Origin: a virus
Reading direction: 5' to 3' (one strand)
IMG/VR virus record: IMGVR_UViG_3300021961_000042
Location: 41,564-105,563 of that record
Length of the DNA stretch: 64,000 bases
Shown: positions 60,733-64,000 of the stretch, one piece after another
Position numbering within the stretch: position 1 is the first letter of the stretch
Layout: every line of letters starts with the position of its first letter
Translations under genes and position numbers: made by a program
Notes under the pieces: model-generated
Database searches by the model: none
What the model saw: the letters and a program-made list of their open reading frames with translations, nothing else
What the model was told of the DNA's origin: nothing

Positions 60733-61761
60733 TTCGAAACCACAGGAGATGAAAGATACTCGTTGTCGAATTAGAGAAAACGTTCTTTGAAAAACTAAAA
60801 CCGACAGAAATAGTCGTCACAATTATGAAAAGCGAATTAACACCTCCCTTTCTTTAAGTGTGAAACTAAATTAAGTCATTGGGCCGTGTATGGTCCATTA
60901 AAATAAACCACGAAAGTGGGATAAAGTGAACCTAACGTGTAATAGGTTTGCGTCTTGGTGAGTCTTCGGACTTGTTGAGGTCGAGTACACAAGCGGGATA
61001 CCGTTTAACCTTTAGTACCGAGGGCAACGCTGTAGGGAAAGTGGTTAGATGAACTGGCAATGTGGGTTGTCAGTTTGAGGTGGGAACACCAAGAGGAATA
61101 ACCCGTAGGAACGATGCAAAAAATAAGGTTATCCAACTTTATCATTGCGTCCTCCATTATGATAGGGTACTTAAAACCGAAAGGTATGTTCGTGTACAGG
61201 TGGTGCTGTTACCAACCCTAATGATTCCTTACCAAAGGAATTGTTTTGAAGTAGTCTTGAAATATGGAAATGGGGACATTTCACGGAGTAGTTGAGTATC
61301 GACTCGTTCAAAAGATGGGTTGGCTCGGGTGACGGACCACTACTTCGACAATCCACAACACAAATACTTTATGGAAAGTAATGATTCTATTATTAACTAC
61401 AGAAAGGAAAAGTGTCCGTCAGGTTTGGATGAAAGGTGACTACATAGTAATGAGCCGTTCATTGCACACAAGGATCCCAAGTCTGAGTGTAATTATCCGA
61501 AAAACCTTTAGTCCCGCAAGGACGAACTGGGGAGGCATCCTCGGAAAGAGTCAAGTAAGGTGAGAGTAATCCAAACCTCAAGGAGTGATTCACCTAAATA
61601 ATCGTCACTGAGGAATACTTCTCAAAAGGAAGTGGATAAGAGTAGAATAAATAATGACTCTAAAGGTTCTCAATAACAGGTGTAATCTCAGCCTTTTTTT
61701 AAAACATGATTACTGGTAAAAAAAATTGAATGGATAGTAAAAAATTATTATCCATTTTTTT
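60733..61761 (+). ncRNA. Large structured non-coding RNA (about 1 kb), GOLLD/ROOL-like candidate
   Basis: About 970 bases without a credible gene, visibly richer in G and C than the surrounding coding DNA. Visible hairpins include CCAC-GAAA-GTGG (60908-60919), AACCTA/TAGGTT (60929-60948), AGTC-TTCG-GACT (60961-60972), AAGCGG-GATA-CCGTTT (60991-61006), CTGGCAA/TTGTCAG (61054-61073), GGTG-GGAA-CACC (61079-61090), ACC-GAAA-GGT (61176-61185), ATTCCTT-ACCA-AAGGAAT (61224-61241) and GAAATG-GGGA-CATTTC (61267-61282). A ten-pair long-range helix joins 61421-61430 to 61569-61578. Many stems carry GNRA or UUCG loops. The 3' end is a T run near 61694-61700 or the terminator at 61729-61761. Size and phage location near a tRNA recall GOLLD and ROOL RNAs, but I cannot assign the family. 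Confidence 0.75.
61729..61761 (+). terminator. Rho-independent terminator
   Basis: AATGGATA pairs with TATCCATT, followed by a T run. It lies 28 bases after the T tract at 61694-61700 and may terminate the large RNA. Confidence 0.75.
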
Positions 61762-61781
61762 GTGCATTAAAATTTTTTGTA

Positions 61782-61789
61782 TATCTTTG
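61782..61789 (+). promoter_or_regulatory. TATCTTTG promoter -7 element
   Basis: An exact match; TTTG is about 20-25 bases upstream within the preceding T run. The ATG at 61794 begins four bases later. Confidence 0.58.
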
Positions 61790-61793
61790 TATC

Positions 61794-62177
61794 ATGAAAG
61801 AAGGAAAGGCAATCAGAGACAAACAAATAAAGGCAATCAAAACGGTTTTGAAAGAATCAAATTTTGAATTAAAACAGTTAGATAACACCGCGTATTCTGA
61901 ACTTGATAAGGCGGTTGTAAAAATTGTTAATGTAAGAAAATATAAAAGCGGTTGGGGTAGTAGTTTTTTGTATGAAGTTGACGTGGTTGTTGATATGAGA
62001 ATAGACGGTAGTTATTTTTACTCAAACAGATACTGTGAAAGATTTAAAGTAAGATGTAATGGTTATTATAGATACAAAATTGAAAAAGTAATAGCAAATG
62101 AGATTAAATATTTTGGTGTAGACACTCAATATGATAATGTATGTGTTAAAAAAATAACTTACAAACAAATTGTTTAA
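61794..62177 (+). CDS. Hypothetical protein (127 aa)
   Basis: A basic alpha/beta protein: an N-terminal helix (AIRDKQIKAIKTVLKESNF) and strands with SSFLYEVDVVVDMRIDGSYF. The start is almost leaderless. No family recognised; it is the first gene after the large RNA and its terminator. Confidence 0.65.
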   Translation: MKEGKAIRDKQIKAIKTVLKESNFELKQLDNTAYSELDKAVVKIVNVRKYKSGWGSSFLYEVDVVVDMRIDGSYFYSNRYCERFKVRCNGYYRYKIEKVIANEIKYFGVDTQYDNVCVKKITYKQIV

Positions 62178-62215
62178 TTCAAAATTTATTCTTAACTTTA
62201 CAATAAATAAAAAAT

Positions 62216-62482
62216 ATGGCAACACATAAACACGTAATGATAGTTCATCCTAAGTTCGGAGAAGTTTTAAATGAGACTTTCATGGATGAGGTACAGTTCA
62301 AAATATTTTTAAATATGGTCCACTCTTCAATAGAGTTGAACCAAAACCTCTCAACTTTCAACGGTAAGGACTTCTTAGTTCACATACCAAACTCAATACT
62401 TAAAGACTCTTTGGTTATCGGTAAGACAAAAGAGGTGTCTATGGCCGAGGTGGTACTTGCAAAATCTAAATTGGAGGGGTAG
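62216..62482 (+). CDS. Hypothetical protein (88 aa)
   Basis: A small alpha/beta protein with a TAACTTTA promoter-like element about 17 bases upstream. N-terminal HVMIVHPKFGEVLNETFMDE is followed by L-V-H-I-P-N. The codon use includes more C than neighbours. Role unknown. Confidence 0.62.
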   Translation: MATHKHVMIVHPKFGEVLNETFMDEVQFKIFLNMVHSSIELNQNLSTFNGKDFLVHIPNSILKDSLVIGKTKEVSMAEVVLAKSKLEG

Positions 62483-62485
62483 TTT

Positions 62486-62573
62486 CTTTGTTAATCTTTA
62501 AAACAAAGTGGTGGCAGTTCGAACACATCTTGTGTCGACCCGAAAATAGGTGAGGTAATACTCACCTTTTTTT
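62486..62573 (+). ncRNA. Structured 3' region or small RNA with terminator
   Basis: Three hairpins occur in about 90 bases. They are CTTTGTT/AACAAAG (62486-62508), TCG-ACACA-TCT-TGTGT-CGA with one bulged A (about 62514-62538), and AGGTGAG/CTCACCT plus a T run (62548-62573). The first two go beyond a simple terminator. It may be a 3'-UTR-derived RNA or an independent sRNA. Confidence 0.45.
62548..62573 (+). terminator. Rho-independent terminator
   Basis: AGGTGAG pairs with CTCACCT around GTAATA and is followed by seven T. Confidence 0.85.
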
Positions 62574-62584
62574 ATTCATTCATA

Positions 62585-62592
62585 TATTTATT
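62585..62592 (+). promoter_or_regulatory. Candidate late promoter element TATTTATT
   Basis: The element lies three bases before the ATG at 62596, directly after a terminator. Confidence 0.45.
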
Positions 62593-62595
62593 TAT

Positions 62596-62979
62596 ATGAA
62601 AATACAGTTAACGGAATCTGATTTAGTAATACTAATTAAAAAAATTATTTCTGAAACAAAAAACCAAACAATTTATGAGGATATGTATGGTTCCGTTGAG
62701 GATATTAATTTACTTAATGAGGCAGAATACCAAGGTAGAAAAGTACAACTTGGTAAAATAATGCAGGGAGACATTAAAAAATTTAAAGTATATGTAAAAA
62801 ATGACAAAGGAAAGGTTGTTAAAGTAAACTTTGGTTTTGGTGGTAAATCTGCTAAAGGTAAAAGAATGACAATCAAAAAAAACAACCCTGAAAGAAGAAA
62901 GTCATTTAGAGCAAGACATAATTGTGATAACCCTGGCCCAAGATGGAAACCAAGATATTGGGCTTGTAGAACATGGTAA
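62596..62979 (+). CDS. Basic putative packaged protein (127 aa)
   Basis: The leader MKIQLTESDLVILIKKIISE ends in I-S-E. A second acidic/hydrophobic segment (EDINLLNEAEYQ) contains L-N-E, a possible second cleavage site. The rest is very basic (GGKSAKGKRMTIKKNNPERR, then RKSFRARHNCDNPGPRWKPR), fit for DNA binding, with two Cys. It lies one base upstream of another leader-bearing gene. A packaged DNA-associated protein is inferred. Confidence 0.7.
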   Translation: MKIQLTESDLVILIKKIISETKNQTIYEDMYGSVEDINLLNEAEYQGRKVQLGKIMQGDIKKFKVYVKNDKGKVVKVNFGFGGKSAKGKRMTIKKNNPERRKSFRARHNCDNPGPRWKPRYWACRTW

Positions 62980-62980
62980 T

Positions 62981-63283
62981 ATGGGAAAAATATTAATAAC
63001 AGAAAAACAGTTTAAAAAAATGGTCAGAGACCTTAAAGAACATGAAGACGATGGTGGTTCTTATATGGCAAAACAACAATTGTTTACAATTGCCACATTG
63101 GCGTATAAAATGTGGGAAATGATGGAAGATGGAGAACAACTTGAAGATTGGATGGAAACTAAAATTGCACAATCAGAACAGTCTGTCACATCAGTTGTTA
63201 AATCTTTTATGTATGATGAGGCTGAAGATAAAATCAAAGGTGCGAATGATATCGATTTTAACGATTTAATAATAGGTCGATAA
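62981..63283 (+). CDS. Putative packaged protein (100 aa)
   Basis: The ATG at 62981 gives MGKILITEKQFKKMVRDLKE, a leader ending in L-K-E. An in-frame start 57 bases earlier lies inside the previous gene and is less likely. The remainder is an acidic helical domain (LFTIATLAYKMWEMMEDGEQ) like those in other phage proteins bearing this leader. It ends in a terminator. Confidence 0.7.
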   Translation: MGKILITEKQFKKMVRDLKEHEDDGGSYMAKQQLFTIATLAYKMWEMMEDGEQLEDWMETKIAQSEQSVTSVVKSFMYDEAEDKIKGANDIDFNDLIIGR

Positions 63284-63303
63284 AATAAATTTATTAAAAG
63301 ATA

Positions 63304-63333
63304 TCCCTCAGTTAATTGACTGGGGGATTTTTA
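63304..63333 (+). terminator. Rho-independent terminator
   Basis: TCCCTCAGT pairs with ACTGGGGGA around TAATTG and is followed by a T-rich tract. Confidence 0.82.
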
Positions 63334-63345
63334 TTTTTTATAATT

Positions 63346-63537
63346 ATGAAAAAAAGAATGTACGTAATTATTAAACACATCAAAATGAATGATAACAAAA
63401 AAAGAGTTCCTGTTATCATATTAAATAGTGAGTCCGAAATTTTGGAATTTGATACCCTCGAAAACGCTGAAAAAATGAGAGAAATTTTTGAATTAAATTC
63501 AGATTCAGGTCACGTTTACGAGGTTAAGAAAATATAA
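63346..63537 (+). CDS. Small hypothetical protein (63 aa)
   Basis: The start at 63346 (MKKRMYVIIKHIKMND) follows the terminator tract; an earlier in-frame start lies inside the hairpin. The layout (strand, basic turn, VPVIILNSESEILEF, helix) is a compact alpha/beta domain. No family recognised. Confidence 0.6.
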   Translation: MKKRMYVIIKHIKMNDNKKRVPVIILNSESEILEFDTLENAEKMREIFELNSDSGHVYEVKKI

Positions 63538-63543
63538 CAATAT

Positions 63544-63617
63544 GGTCCCGTAGCTCAGCTGGATAGAGCAACTGCCTTCTAAGCAGTAGGTCAATGGTTC
63601 GAATCCATTCGGGATCA
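63544..63617 (+). tRNA. tRNA-Arg (anticodon TCT)
   Basis: Seven-pair acceptor stem (GGTCCCG/CGGGATC, one G-U), a D arm with GCTC/GAGC, an anticodon stem ACTGC/GCAGT with loop CTTCTAA, and a T arm AATGG/CCATT around TTCGAAT. The anticodon TCT reads AGA, a major Arg codon in this AT-rich genome. The 3' CCA is not encoded (A then CAAA). Confidence 0.95.
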
Positions 63618-63630
63618 CAAATAAATTAAC

Positions 63631-63738
63631 ATGGAAGACATTCACCAACTACTACATGAAGAATTTATAAACAGCGAGGAGTTTATAAAATATCTTAAAG
63701 AACTTAACGAGTATTCAGAAAATTATGTATCTTTGTAA
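63631..63738 (+). CDS. Small acidic hypothetical protein (35 aa)
   Basis: MEDIHQLLHEEFINSEEFIK is helical and acidic. The frame begins 13 bases after the tRNA and its 3' end overlaps the promoter of the next gene. Short length makes it tentative. Confidence 0.42.
   Translation: MEDIHQLLHEEFINSEEFIKYLKELNEYSENYVSL
63728..63735 (+). promoter_or_regulatory. TATCTTTG promoter -7 element
   Basis: An exact TAnnTTTG match 14 bases before the ATG at 63750. Confidence 0.52.
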
Positions 63739-63749
63739 AAATAAAACAT

Positions 63750-64000
63750 ATGAACAAAGAACTTGTCACCCTATTTTTCTCTATGGAACACGAAACCGAT
63801 GAATTAATAGACGTGTTCAATAAAAAACAACTTTTAGACCTTTACATTGGTGGATGCGAGTTAAGATTACGTATGGAAGGTAGATTTAATGACTTCAATA
63901 AGTTTCATAAAGAAACGGGAATAACTTTAGGTGATTTATTAGTTAACAAGTATAATGTTGCAAGACAACTCCACGTATTAAAACTGGCACTTTATAAACT
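63750..64000 (+). CDS. Hypothetical protein (3' partial)
   Basis: The frame is open to the window end: MNKELVTLFFSMEHETDELI, then LLDLYIGGCELRLRMEGRF and a LGDLLVNKYNV helix. No family recognised. It has a host-type promoter and an A-rich leader. Confidence 0.6.
   Translation, partial: MNKELVTLFFSMEHETDELIDVFNKKQLLDLYIGGCELRLRMEGRFNDFNKFHKETGITLGDLLVNKYNVARQLHVLKLALYK

Noticed and set aside
60733-61700. Short open frames inside the large RNA (61062-61295, 61381-61563 and minus 61171-61356)
   Set aside because: Their composition and codon use differ from all neighbouring genes, they overlap strong hairpins, and no promoter spacing or leader fits them.
60733-61700. Group I or group II intron
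   Set aside because: No split gene flanks the segment, no intron-encoded protein is present and I could not find a domain V-like or P7-like core by eye. A covariance search would settle this.
62514-62540. Partial tRNA (GTTCGAA-like T loop)
   Set aside because: The GTTCGAA string is part of a different hairpin, and no acceptor, D or anticodon arm can be drawn.
63544-63617. tRNA as phage attachment site
   Set aside because: No integrase or repeated tRNA 3' end was seen in the window, and the gene content is that of a lytic phage.
1-64000. Prophage inside a bacterial chromosome
   Set aside because: No host housekeeping genes or rRNA are present and the whole window is compact phage-type gene order.

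Overview
This window is AT-rich, densely packed and almost entirely on the + strand. It reads as part of the genome of a large, probably T4-like (myovirus-type) tailed phage of a Bacteroidota host, most likely a Flavobacteriia-type gliding bacterium. The phage call rests on a long run of overlapping virion and fibre genes, a gp46/gp47-type recombination pair, a primase with a fused zinc finger and TOPRIM, an endonuclease VII-like resolvase, three DNA methyltransferases and a lysis-like cassette. The host call rests on SprB-type adhesin repeats in the fibres, promoters of the TTTG-N19/20-TAnnTTTG type, absence of Shine-Dalgarno sequences, a RpoD-like sigma factor of Bacteroidota type and an Hc1 histone-like protein. 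No integrase, repressor or attachment site is visible.

Layout. Positions 1-26263 hold the virion/fibre block: a very large delta-60-repeat protein (partial at the left edge), five structural proteins, then two related fibre cassettes. Each cassette has a Thr/Pro-linker fibre, a small disulfide-rich-looking protein of about 95 aa and a YadA-head (SHAEG) fibre. Two glycosyltransferases, the first of the GT60 type, sit between the cassettes. Positions 26269-39239 carry replication, recombination and modification genes: RuvC-like, primase, PD-(D/E)XK nuclease, methyltransferase, EndoVII, SbcD/gp47, SbcC/gp46 and a sigma factor. The gp47 3' end is interrupted by an apparent homing-endonuclease insertion. 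Positions 39285-48849 hold a candidate sRNA, a membrane/lysis cassette, an EF-hand protein, Hc1, DnaJ and a Dam methyltransferase. Positions 48896-60675 are accessory genes: LRR, PcfJ-like, glutaredoxin, lipoprotein, m4C/m6A methyltransferase, DHH phosphoesterase and GNAT. Positions about 60733-61700 hold a roughly 1 kb GC-richer, multi-hairpin non-coding RNA with its own promoter, followed by small genes and a tRNA-Arg(TCT).

Two regulatory classes stand out. Replication-type genes and RNA genes have host-like TAnnTTTG promoters, several only 4 nt before the ATG. Virion genes and a scattered set of about twelve genes have TATTTAT(A/T) just upstream of the unit they lie in. Those twelve genes share a short basic/hydrophobic N-terminus ending in (L/I)-x-E. 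That resembles the capsid-targeting and prohead-protease-cleavage signal of T4 internal proteins. They carry thioredoxin, GNAT, DHH, EF-hand and LRR domains, and may be a cargo set packaged in the head and delivered with the DNA. This cargo set, the large RNA, the GT60 enzyme beside mucin-like linkers, and the gp47 insertion are the main points of interest. All functional statements come from reading motifs by eye; no database search was run.
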